From: Osmia lignaria lignaria
Lineage: Eukaryota > Arthropoda > Insecta > Hymenoptera > Megachilidae
Direction of reading: 5' to 3'
NCBI RefSeq assembly: GCF_051020975.1
Contig: NW_027478159.1
Location: 7,952,501-8,016,500 of the forward strand
Length of the DNA stretch: 64,000 nt
Below are positions 1 to 11,268 of this stretch, piece by piece. The notes beneath the pieces were generated by a model. That model was not told the DNA's origin and ran no database searches. It saw nothing but the letters and a program-made list of their open reading frames with translations. The translations under genes were made by a program, and so were the position numbers. How positions within the stretch are numbered: the first letter of the stretch is position 1; each line of letters opens with the position of its first letter.

Positions 1-322
1 CGAAGCGAGCTATGGCAAAATGTTAAGAGACGTTTTTTGTAGAGAATTATGTTTCCTACAATTTATGTTCTATGATATTTTTTGATCAGAAGCGTAGTTT
101 TCGAGATATATCGAGATATTTAAAAGTTACGAAGCCGCACCAACATAATAGAGATACAGAAACACCGTGGCCCCTTTCTTTGAGATAACTCTGCACTATT
201 GCGAGCTGTAAATGCCACTTCCAGCTTAGCTGTGCAGAAGAAGAACAACAAGAAGGAGAAATATCTCGAAATATGTCCGTCAGGCCCCTGCCCTTGAGAT
301 ATATCTGCAAATAGCTCGGAAA

Positions 323-2254
323 CCAAGCGAGCTATGGCAAAATGTTAAGAGACCTTTTTTGTAGAGAATTATGTTTTCTACAATTTATGTTCTATGATAT
401 TTTTTGATCAGAAGCGTAGTTTTCGAGATATATCGAGATATTTAAAAGTTACGAAGCCGCACCAACATAATAGAGATACAGAAACACCGTGGCCCCTTTC
501 TTTGAGATAACTCTGCACTATTGCGAGCTGCAAATGCCACTTCCAGCTTAGCTGTGCAGAAGAAGAACAACAAGAAGAAGAAATATCTCGAAATATGTCC
601 GTCAGGCCCCTTCCCTTGAGATAAATCTGCAAATATCTCGGAAACGAAGCGAGCTATGGCAAAATGTTTAGAGACCTTTCTTGTAGAGAATTAAGTTTCC
701 TACTTTTTATGTAGTATGATATTTTTTGATCAGATGCGTAGTTCTCGAGATATATCAAGATATTTAAAAGTTCCGAAGCCGCACCAACATAATAGAGATA
801 CAGAAACACCGTGGCCCCTTTCTTTGGGATAACTCTGCACTATTGCGAGCTGCAAATGCAACTTCCAGCTTAGCTGTGCAGAAGAAGAACAACAAGAAGA
901 AGAAATATCTCGAAATATGTCCGTCAGGCCACTTCCCTTGAGATGAATCTGCAAATATCTCGGAAACGAAGCGAGCTATGGCAAAATGTTAAGAGACCTT
1001 TTTTGTAGAGAATTAAGTTTACTACTTTTTATGTTCTATGATATTTTTTGATCAGAAGCGTAGTTTTCGAGATATATCGAGATATTTAAAAGTTCCGAAG
1101 CCGCACCAACATAATAGAGATACAGAAACACCGTGGCCCCTTTCTTTGAGATAACTCTGCACTATTGCGAGCTGCAAATGCCACTTCCAGCTTAGCTGTG
1201 CAGAAGAAGAACAACAAGAAGAAGAAATATCTCGAAATATGTCCGTCAGGCCCCTTCCCTTGAGATAAATCTGCAAATATCTCGGAAACGAAGCGAGCTA
1301 TGGCAAAATGTTTAGAGACCTTTCTTGTAGAGAATTAAGTTTCCTACTTTTTATGTAGTATGATATTTTTTGATCAGATGCGTAGTTCTCGAGATATATC
1401 AAGATATTTAAAAGTTCCGAAGCCGCACCAACATAATAGAGATACAGAAACACCGTGGCCCCTTTCTTTGGGATAACTCTGCACTATTGCGAGCTGCAAA
1501 TGCCACTTCCAGCTTAGCTGTGCAGAAGAAGAACAACAAGAAGAAGAAATATCTCGAAATATGTCCGTCAGGCCACTTCCCTTGAGATAAATCTGCAAAT
1601 ATCTCGGAAACGAAGCGAGCTATGGCAAAATGTTAAGAGACCTTTTTTGTAGAGAATTAAGTTTCCTACTTTTTATGTTCGATGATATTTTTTGATCAGA
1701 TGCGTAGTTCTCGAGATATATCAAGATATTTAAAAGTTCCGAAGCTGCACCAACATAATAGAGGTACAGAAACACCGTGGCCTCTTTCTTTGAGATAACT
1801 CAGCACTATTGCGAGCTGCAAATGCCGCTTCGAGCTTAGCTGTGCAGAAGAAGAACAACAACAAGAAGAAATATCTCGAAATATGTCCGTCAGACCCCTT
1901 CCCTTGAGATGAATCTGCAAATATCTCGGAAACGAAGCGAGTTATGGCAAAATGTTAAGAGACCTTTTTTGTAGAGAATTAAGTTTCCTACTTTTTATGT
2001 TGTATGATATTTTTTGATCAGAAGCGTAGTTTTCGAGATATATCGAGATATTTAAAAGTTCCGAAGCCGCACCAACATAATAGAGATACAGAAACACCGT
2101 GGCCCCTTTCTTTGAGATAACTCTGCAATAGTGCGAGCCGCAAATGCCACTTCCAGCTTAGCTGTGCAGAAGAAGAACAACAAGAAGAAGAAATATTTCG
2201 AAATATGTCCGTCAGGCCCCTTCCCTTGAGATAAATCTGCAAATATCTCGGAAA
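323..2254 (+). repeat. Six-monomer block m2-m7, partner of 13844-15775
   Basis: Monomers m2-m7 pair one to one with m44-m49 at an offset of 13521 bp. I noticed only about four differences in 1932 bp. Examples are AACAACAACAAG near 1855 against AACAACAAGAAG in the partner, and GAGTTATGG near 1940 against GAGCTATGG. Shared rare variants include TATGTAGTATG, TTTGGGATAAC, GTTTACTAC and GCCGCTTCGAGC. The match ends in the head of m8/m50, where the two sides switch to different monomer types. Confidence 0.9.
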
Positions 2255-5200
2255 CGAAGCGAGCTATGGCAAAATGTTAAGAGACCTTTTTTGTAGAGAA
2301 TTAAGTTTCCTACTTTTTATGTTCTATGATATTTTTTGATCAGATGCGTAGTTCTCGAGATATATCAAGATATTTAAAAGTTCCGAAGCCGCACCAACAT
2401 AATAGAGATACAGAAACACCGTGGCCCCTTTCTTTGAGATAACTCTGCACTATTGCGAGCTGTAAATGCCACTTCCAGCTTAGCTGTGCAGAAGAAGAAC
2501 AACAAGAAGGAGAAATATCTCGAAATATGTCCGTCAGGCCCCTGCCCTTGAGATATATCTGCAAATAGCTCGGAAACCAAGCGAGCTATGGCAAAATGTT
2601 AAGAGACCTTTTTTGTAGAGAATTATGTTTCCTACAATTTATGTTCTATGATATTTTTTGATCAGAAGCGTAGTTTTCGAGATATATCGAGATATTTAAA
2701 AGTTACGAAGCCGCACCAACATAATAGAGATACAGAAACACCGTGGCCCCTTTCTTTGAGATAACTCTGCAATAGTGCGAGCCGCAAATGCCACTTCCAG
2801 CTTAGCTGTGCAGAAGAAGAACAACAAGAAGAAGAAATATTTCGAAATATGTCCGTCAGGCCCCTTCCCTTGAGATAAATCTGCAAATATCTCGGAAACG
2901 AAGCGAGCTATGGCAAAATGTTAAGAGACCTTTTTTGTAGAGAATTAAGTTTCCTACTTTTTATGTTCTATGATATTTTTTGATCAGAAGCGTAGTTTTC
3001 GAGATATATCGAGATACTTAAAAGTTCCGAAGCTGCACCAACATAATAGAGGTACAGAAACACCGTGGCCTCTTTCTTTGAGATATCTCAGCACTATTGC
3101 GAGCTGCAAATGCCGCTTCGAGCTTAGCTGTGCAGAAGAAGAACAACAAGAAGAAGAAATATCTCGAAATATGTCCGTCAGACCCCTTCCCTTGAGATGA
3201 ATCTGCAAATATCTCGGAAACGAAGCGAGCTATGGCAAAATGTTAAGAGACCTTTTTTGTAGAGAATTAAGTTTCCTACTTTTTATGTTGTATGATATTT
3301 TTTGATCAGAAGCGTAGTTTTCGAGATATATCGAGATATTTAAAAGTTCCGAAGCCGCACCAACATAATAGAGATACAGAAACACCGTGGCCCCTTTCTT
3401 TGAGATAACTCTGCAATAGTGCGAGCCGCAAATGCCACTTCCAGCTTAGCTGTGCAGAAGAAGAACAACAAGAAGAAGAAATATTTCGAAATATGTCCGT
3501 CAGGCCCCTTCCCTTGAGATAAATCTGCAAATATCTCGGAAACGAAGCGAGCTATGGCAAAATGTTAAGAGACCTTTTTTGTAGAGAATTAAGTTTCCTA
3601 CTTTTTATGTTCTATGATATTTTTTGATCAGATGCGTAGTTCTCGAGATATATCAAGATATTTAAAAGTTCCGAAGCCGCACCAACATAATAGAGATACA
3701 GAAACACCGTGGCCCCTTTCTTTGAGATAACTCTGCACTATTGCGAGCTGTAAATGCCACTTCCAGCTTAGCTGTGCAGAAGAAGAACAACAAGAAGGAG
3801 AAATATCTCGAAATATGTCCGTCAGGCCCCTGCCCTTGAGATATATCTGCAAATAGCTCGGAAACCAAGCGAGCTATGGCAAAATGTTAAGAGACCTTTT
3901 TTGTAGAGAATTATGTTTCCTACTTTTTATGTTCTATGATATTTTTTGATCAGACGCGTAGTTCTCGAGATATATCAAGATATTTAAAAGTTCCGAAGCC
4001 GCACCAACATAATACAGATACAGAAACACCGTGGCCCCTTTCTTTGAGATAACTCTGCACTAGTGCGAGCCGCAAATGCCACTTCCAGCTTAGCTGTGCA
4101 GAAGAAGAACAACAAGAAGAAGAAATATCTCGAAATATGTCCGTCAGGCCCCTTCCCTTGAGATAAATCTGCAAATATCTCGGAAACGAAGCGAGCTATG
4201 GCAAAATGTTAAGAGACCTTTTTTGTAGAGAATTAAGTTTCCTACTTTTTATGTTCTATGATATTTTTTGATCAGATGCGTAGTTCTCGAGATATATCAA
4301 GATATTTAAAAGTTCCGAAGCCGCACCAGCATAATACAGATACAGAAACACCGTGGCCCCTTTCTTTGAGATAACTCTGCACTATTGCGAGCCGCAAATG
4401 CCACTTCCAGCTTAGCTGTGCAGAAGAAGAACAACAAGAAGAAGAAATATCTCGAAATATGTCCGTCAGGCCCCTTCCCTTGAGATAAATCTGCAAATAT
4501 CTCGGAAACGAAGCGAGCTATGGCAAAATGTTAAGAGACCTTTTTTGTAGAGAATTAAGTTTCCTACTTTTTATGTTCTATGATATTTTTTGATCAGATG
4601 CGTAGTTCTCGAGATATATCAAGATATTTAAAAGTTCCGAAGCCGCACCAACATAATAGAGATACAGAAACACCGTGGCCCCTTTCTTTGAGATAACTCT
4701 GCACTAGTGCGAGCCGCAAATGCCACTTCCAGCTTAGCTGTGCAGAAGAAGAACAACAAGAAGAAGAAATATCTCGAAATATGTCCGTCAGGCCCCTTCC
4801 CTTGAGATAAATCTGCAAATATCTCGGAAACGAAGCGAGGTATGGCAAAATGTTAAGAGACCTTTTTTGTAGAGAATTAAGTTTCCTACTTTTTATGTTC
4901 TATGATATTTTTTGATCAGATGCGTAGTTCTCGAGATATATCAAGATATTTAAAAGTTCCGAAGCCGCACCAACATAATAGAGATACAGAAACACCGTGG
5001 CCCCTTTCTTTGAGATAACTCTGCACTAGTGCGAGCCGCAAATGCCACTTCCAGCTTAGCTGTGCAGAAGAAGAACAACAAGAAGAAGAAATATCTCGAA
5101 ATATGTCCGTCAGGCCCCTTCCCTTGAGATAAATCTGCAAATATCTCGGAAACGAAGCGAGCTATGGCAAAATGTTAAGAGACCTTTTTTGTAGAGAATT

Positions 5201-5474
5201 AAGTTTCCTACTTTTTATGTTCTATGATATTTTTTGATCAGATGCGCAGTTCTCGAGATATATCAAGATATTTAAAAGTTCCGAAGCCGCACCAACATAA
5301 TAGAGATACAGAAACACCGTGGCCCCTTTCTTTGAGATAACTCTGCACTAGTGCGAGCCGCAAATGCCACTTCCAGCTTAGCTGTGCAGAAGAAGAACAA
5401 CAAGAAGAAGAAATATCTCGAAATATGTCCGTCAGGCCCCTTCCCTTGAGATAAATCTGCAAATATCTCGGAAA
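2255..5474 (+). repeat. Monomers m8-m17, mixed A and B heads
   Basis: m8 and m12 are near copies of each other with the CCCCTGCCC tail and CTCGGAAACCAAG junction. m7, m9 and m11 share the GCAATAGTGCGAG body and GAAATATTTCG. m10 shares GCCGCTTCGAGC with m6. m13-m14 introduce AATACAGATAC and m14 has CCAGCATAATAC, a pair seen again at 16420-17063. m15-m17 are very similar type A monomers; the m15/m16 junction carries GAGGTATGG instead of GAGCTATGG. Confidence 0.85.
4831..5152 (+). repeat. Representative monomer (m16) with internal map
   Basis: A typical 322-bp unit. In order it holds a T-tract at 4863-4868; the TTGTAG element; a second T-tract; one TGATCA site at 4913-4918; CTCGAG at 4930-4935 (type A head); the first copy of a 27-bp internal repeat at 4999-5025; the near-palindrome CAGCTTAGCTG at 5052-5062; a GAA/CAA purine-rich stretch at about 5066-5091; AAATATCTCG just after it; the second copy of the 27-bp repeat at 5113-5139; and a second AAATATCTCG at the monomer end. 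GC is 128 of 322 in a typical unit. The length is close to twice 161 bp, which would suit a dinucleosome, but that is inference. Confidence 0.95.
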
Positions 5475-8370
5475 CGAAGCGAGCTATGGCAAAATGTTAA
5501 GAGACGTTTTTTGTAGAGAATTATGTTTCCTACAATTTATGTTCTATGATATTTTTTGATCAGAAGCGTAGTTTTCGAGATATATCGAGATACTTAAAAG
5601 TTCCGAAGCCGCACCAACATATTAGAGATACAGAAACACCGTGGCCCCTTTCTTTGAGATAACTGTGCACTAGTGCGAGCCGCAAATGCCACTTCCAGCT
5701 TAGCTGTGCAGAAGAAGAACAACAAGAAGAAGAAATATCTCGAAATATGTCCGTCAGGCCCCTTCCCTTGAGATAAATCTGCAAATATCTCGGAAACGAA
5801 GCGAGCTATGGCAAAATGTTAAGAGACCTTTTTTGTAGAGAATTATGTTTCCTACTTTTTATGTTCTGTGATATTTTTTGATCAGACGCGTAGTTCTCGA
5901 GATATATCAAGATATTTAAAAGTTCCGAAGCCGCACCAACATAATACAGATACAGAAACACCGTGGCCCCTTTCTTTGAGATAACTCTGCACTAGTGCGA
6001 GCCGCAAATGCCACTTCCAGCTTAGCTGTGCAGAAGAAGAACAACAAGAAGAAGAAATATCTCGAAATATGTCCGTCAGGCCCCTTCCCTTGAGATAAAT
6101 CTGCAAATATCTCGGAAACGAAGCGAGCGATGGCAAAATGTTAAGAGACCTTTTTTGTAGAGAATTAAGTTTCCTACTTTTTATGTTCTATGATATTTTT
6201 TGATCAGATGCGTAGTTCTCGAGATATATCAAGATATTTAAAAGTTCCGAAGCCGCACCAACATAATAGAGATACAGAAACACCGTGGCCCCTTTCTTTG
6301 AGATAACTCTGCACTAGTGCGAGCCGCAAATGCCACTTCCAGCTTAGCTGTGCAGAAGAAGAACAACAAGAAGAAGAAATATCTCGAAATATGTCCGTCA
6401 GGCCCCTTCCCTTGAGATAAATCTGCAAATATCTCGGAAACGAAGCGAGGTATGGCAAAATGTTAAGAGACCTTTTTTGTAGAGAATTAAGTTTCCTACT
6501 TTTTATGTTCTATGATATTTTTTGATCAGATGCGTAGTTCTCGAGATATATCAAGATATTTAAAAGTTCCGAAGCCGCACCAACATAATAGAGATACAGA
6601 AACACCGTGGCCCCTTTCTTTGAGATAACTCTGCAATAGTGCGAGCCGCAAATGCCACTTCCAGCTTAGCTGTGCAGAAGAAGAACAACAAGAAGAAGAA
6701 ATATCTCGAAATATGTCCGTTAGGCCCCTTCCCTTGAGATAAATCTGCAAATATCTCGGAAACGAAGCGAGCTATGGCAAAATGTTAAGAGACCTTTTTT
6801 GTAGAGAATTAAGTTTCCTACTTTTTATGTTCTATGATATTTTTTGATCAGATGCGCAGTTCTCGAGATATATCAAGATATTTAAAAGTTCCGAAGCCGC
6901 ACCAACATAATAGAGATACAGAAACACCGTGGCCCCTTTCTTTGAGATAACTCTGCACTATTGCGAGCTGTAAATGCCACTTCCAGCTTAGCTGTGCAGA
7001 AGAAGAACAACAAGAAGAAGAAATATCTCGAAATATGTCCGTCAGGCCCCTGCCCTTGAGATATATCTGCAAATATCTCGGAAACGAAGCGAGCTATGGC
7101 AAAATGTTGAGAGACCTTTTTTGTAGAGAATTATGTTTCCTACAATTTATGTTCTATGATATTTTTTGATCAGAAGCGTAGTTTTCGAGATATATCGAGA
7201 TATTTAAAAGTTCCGAAGCCGCACCAACATAATAGAGATACAGAAACACCGTGGCCCCTTTCTTTGAGATAACTCTGCACTAGTGCGAGCCGCAAATGCC
7301 ACTTCCAGCTTAGCTGTGCAGAAGAAGAACAACAAGAAGAAGAAATATCTCGAAATATGTCCGTCAGGCCCCTTCCCTTGAGATAAATCTGCAAATATCT
7401 CGGAAAGGAAGCGAGCTATGGCAAAATGTTAAGAGACCTTTTTTGTAGAGAATTAAGTTTCCTACTTTTTATGTTCTATGATATTTTTTGATCAGATGCG
7501 TAGTTCTCGAGATATATCAAGATATTTAAAAGTTCCGAAGCCGCACCAACATAATAGAGATGCAGAAACACCGTGGCCCCTTTCTTTGAGATAACTCTGC
7601 ACTATTGCGAGCTAAATGCCACTTCCAGCTTAGCTGTGCAGAGGAAGAACAACAAGAAAAAGAAGTATCTCGAAATATGTCCGTCAGGCCCGTTCCTTTG
7701 AGCTGAATCTGCAAATATCTCGGAAACGAAGCGAGCTATGGCAAAATGTTAAGAGACGTTTTTTGTAGAGAATTATGTTTCCTACAATTTATGTTCTATG
7801 ATATTTTTTGATCAGAAGCGTAGTTTTCGAGATATATCGAGATATTTAAAAGTTCCGAAGCCGCACCAACATAATAGAGATACAGAAACACCGTGGCCCC
7901 TTTCTTTGAGATAACTCTGCACTAGTGCGAGCCGCAAATGCCACTTCCAGCTTAGCTGTGCAGAAGAAGAACAACAAGAAGAAGAAATATCTCGAAATAT
8001 GTCCGTCAGGCCCCTTCCCTTGAGATAAATCTGCAAATATCTCGGAAACGAAGCGAGCTATGGCAAAATGTTAAGAGACCTTTTTTGTAGAGAATTAAGT
8101 TTCCTACTTTTTATGTTCTATGATATTTTTTGATCAGAAGCGTAGTTTTCGAGATATATCGAGATATTTAAAAGTTCCGAAGCCGCACCAACATAATAGA
8201 GATACAGAAACACCGTGGCCCCTTTCTTTGAGATAACTCTGCACTAGTGCGAGCCGCAAATGCCACTTCCAGCTTAGCTGTGCAGAAGAAGAACAACAAG
8301 AAGAAGAAATATCTCGAAATATGTCCGTCAGGCCCCTTCCCTTGAGATAAATCTGCAAATATCTCGGAAA
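5475..8370 (+). repeat. Nine-monomer block m18-m26, partner of 19962-22857
   Basis: It matches m63-m71 at a constant offset of 14487 bp. Diagnostic shared variants are ACATATTAGAG and GATAACTGTGC in the first monomer, GTTCTGTGAT in the second, GAGGTATGG after the third, CCGTTAGG in the fourth, GATGCGCAG in the fifth, TGTTGAGAG opening the sixth, and GATGCAG plus the 2-bp loss AGCTAAATG in the seventh. A third, shorter relative is at 17708-19639. Confidence 0.9.
7407..7726 (+). repeat. Short monomer m24, 320 bp (2-bp deletion)
   Basis: The usual AGCTGCAAATG or AGCTGTAAATG reads AGCTAAATG near 7611, removing 2 bp. It also has GATGCAG near 7560 and AAAAAGAAGTATC near 7656. The same combination recurs in m69 (21894-22213), which proves common descent through the larger duplication. 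The close relatives m60, m82 and m88 share AAAAAGAAGTATC but lack the deletion. Confidence 0.95.
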
Positions 8371-9014
8371 CGAAGCGAGCTATGGCAAAATGTTAAGAGA
8401 CCTTTTTTGTAGAGAATTAAGTTTCCTACTTTTTATGTTCTATGATATTTTTTGATCAGATGCGTAGTTCTCGAGATATATCAAGATATTTAAAAGTTCC
8501 GAAGCCGCACCAACATAATAGAGATACAGAAACACCGTGGCCCCTTTCTTTGAGATAACTCTGCACTATTGCGAGCTGCAAATGCCACTTCCAGCTTAGC
8601 TGTGCAGAGGAAGAACAACAAGAAGAAGAAATATCTCGAAATATGTCCGTCAGGCCAGTTCCTTTGAGCTGAATCTGCAAATATCTCGGAAACGAAGCGA
8701 GCTATGGCAAAATGTTAAGAGACGTTTTTTGTAGAGAATTATGTTTCCTACAATTTATGTTCTATGATATTTTTTGATCAGAAGCGTAGTTTTCGAGATA
8801 TATCGAGATACTTAAAAGTTCCGAAGCCGCACCAACATATTAGAGATACAGAAACACCGTGGCCCCTTTCTTTGAGATAACTGTGCACTAGTGCGAGCCG
8901 CAAATGCCACTTCCAGCTTAGCTGTGCAGAAGAAGAACAACAAGAAGAAGAAATATCTCGAAATATGTCCGTCAGGCCCCTTCCCTTGAGATAAATCTGC
9001 AAATATCTCGGAAA
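8371..9014 (+). repeat. Monomers m27-m28, fused into one in copy 2
   Basis: m27 has the GAGGAAGAAC body and CCAGTTCC tail. m28 has a type B head with GATACTTAAAAG, ACATATTAGAG and GATAACTGTGC. At the corresponding place in copy 2 there is only one monomer (m72, 22858-23179), which starts like m27 and ends like m28. The two versions differ by exactly one 322-bp unit. Confidence 0.85.
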
Positions 9015-11268
9015 CGAAGCGAGCTATGGCAAAATGTTAAGAGACCTTTTTTGTAGAGAATTATGTTTCCTACTTTTTATGTTCTGTGATATTTTTTGAT
9101 CAGACGCGTAGTTCTCGAGATATATCAAGATATTTAAAAGTTCCGAAGCCGCACCAACATAATACAGATACAGAAACACCGTGGCCCCTTTCTTTGAGAT
9201 AACTCTGCACTAGTGCGAGCCGCAAATGCCACTTCCAGCTTAGCTGTGCAGAAGAAGAACAACAAGAAGAAGAAATATCTCGAAATATGTCCGTCAGGCC
9301 CCTTCCCTTGAGATAAATCTGCAAATATCTCGGAAACGAAGCGAGCTATGGCAAAATGTTAAGAGACCTTTTTTGTAGAGAATTAAGTTTCCTACTTTTT
9401 ATGTTCTATGATATTTTTTGATCAGATGCGTAGTTCTCGAGATATATCAAGATATTTAAAAGTTCCGAAGCCGCACCAACATATTAGAGATACAGAAACA
9501 CCGTGGCCCCTTTCTTTGAGATAACTGTGCACTAGTGCGAGCCGCAAATGCCACTTCCAGCTTAGCTGTGCAGAAGAAGAACAACAAGAAGAAGAAATAT
9601 CTCGAAATATGTCCGTCAGGCCCCTTCCCTTGAGATAAATCTGCAAATATCTCGGAAACGAAGCGAGCTATGGCAAAATGTTAAGAGACCTTTTTTGTAG
9701 AGAATTAAGTTTCCTACTTTTTATGTTCTATGATATTTTTTGATCAGATGCGTAGTTCTCGAGATATATCAAGATATTTAAAAGTTCCGAAGCCGCACCA
9801 ACATAATACAGATACAGAAACACCGTGGCCCCTTTCTTTGAGATAACTCTGCACTATTGCGAGCTGCAAATGCCACTTCCAGCTTAGCTGTGCAGAGGAA
9901 GAACAACAAGAAGAAGAAATATCTCGAAATATGTCCGTCAGGCCAGTTCCTTTGAGCTGAATCTGCAAATATCTCGGAAACGAAGCGAGCTATGGCAAAA
10001 TGTTAAGAGACGTTTTTTGTAGAGAATTATGTTTCCTACAATTTATCTTCTATGATATTTTTTGATCAGGAGCGTAGTTTTCGAGATATATCGAGATACT
10101 TAAAAGTTCCGAAGCCGCACCAACATATTAGAGATACAGAAACACCGTGGCCCCTTTCTTTGAGATAACTGTGCACTAGTGCGAGCCGCAAATGCCACTT
10201 CCAGCTTAGCTGTGCAGAAGAAGAACAACAAGAAGAAGAAATATCTCGAAATATGTCCGTCAGGCCCCTTCCCTTGAGATAAATCTGCAAATATCTCGGA
10301 AACGAAGCGAGCTATGGCAAAATGTTAAGAGACCTTTTTTGTAGAGAATTACGTTTCCTACTTTTTATGTTCTATGATATTTTTTGATCAGACGCGTAGT
10401 TCTCGAGATATATCAAGATATTTAAAAGTTCCGAAGCCGCACCAACATAATACAGATACAGAAACACCGTGGCCCCTTTCTTTGAGATAACTCTGCACTA
10501 GTGCGAGCCGCAAATGCCACTTCCAGCTTAGCTGTGCAGAAGAAGAACAACAAGAAGAAGAAATATCTCGAGATATGTCCGTCAGGCCCCTTCCCTTGAG
10601 ATAAATCTGCAAATATCACGGAAACGAAGTGAGCTATGGCAAAATGTTAAGAGACCTTTTTTGTAGAGAATTAAGTTTCCTACTTTTTATGTTCTATGAT
10701 ATTCTTTGATCAGATGCGTAGTTCTCGAGATATATCAAGATATTTAAAAGTTCCGAAGCCGCACCAACATAATACAGATACAGAAACACCGTGGCCCCTT
10801 TCTTTGAGATAACTCTGCACTAGTGCGAGCCGCAAATGCCACTTCCAGCTTAGCTGTGCAGAAGAAGAACAACAAGAAGAAGAAATATCTCGAAATATGT
10901 CCGTCAGGCCCCTTCCCTTGAGATAAATCTGCAAATATCTCGGAAACGAAGCGAGCTATGGCAAAATGTTAAGAGACCTTTTTTGTAGCGAATTAAGTTT
11001 CCTACTTTTTATGTTCTATGATATTTTTTGATCAGATGCGTAGTTCTCGAGATATATCAAGATATATAAAAGTTCCGAAGCCGCACCAACATAATACAGA
11101 TACAGAAACACCGTGGCCCCTTTCTTTGAGATAACTCTGCACTAGTGCGAGCCGCAAACGCCACTTCCAGCTTAGCTGTGCAGAAGAAGAACAACAAGAA
11201 GAAGAAATATCTCGAAATATGTCCGTCAGGCCCCTTCCCTTGAGATAAATCTGCAAATATCTCGGAAA
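9015..11268 (+). repeat. Seven-monomer block m29-m35, partner of 23180-25433
   Basis: It matches m73-m79 at an offset of 14165 bp. Shared private variants are TTTATCTTCTATG with GATCAGGAGCG near 10042-10072, GAATTACGTTTCC near 10349, CTCGAGATATGTCC near 10568, TATCACGGAAACG and GAAGTGAGC near 10616-10632, GATATTCTTTG near 10699, AGATATATAAAAG near 11063, and CAAACGCCAC near 11157. One visible difference is GTAGCGAATT near 10986 against GTAGAGAATT in the partner. Confidence 0.9.

Noticed and set aside
2970..3200. Plus-strand 76-codon ATG frames (also 35163-35393, 46431-46661, 50937-51167, 62204-62434)
   Set aside because: They occur in only five monomers, where a chance change removes the usual TAA in GAGATAACTC. 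They overlap the minus-strand frame and show no sign of selection.
4847..4913. Phased A/T tracts giving strong DNA curvature
   Set aside because: Short A and T runs are present, but their spacing is about 17, 26 and 18 bp and not regularly close to multiples of the helical repeat. Curvature cannot be claimed without calculation.
5066..5091. GAA/CAA stretch as an independent microsatellite
   Set aside because: Its length is almost constant in all monomers (changes are mostly substitutions, with one 1-bp loss in m39), so it behaves as part of the monomer and not as an expanding short repeat.
5140..5162. CENP-B box on the minus strand at the monomer junction
   Set aside because: The minus strand reads CTTCGTTTCC, which matches only the first seven bases of the vertebrate CENP-B box. 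The required CGGG part is absent, so it is not a usable match.
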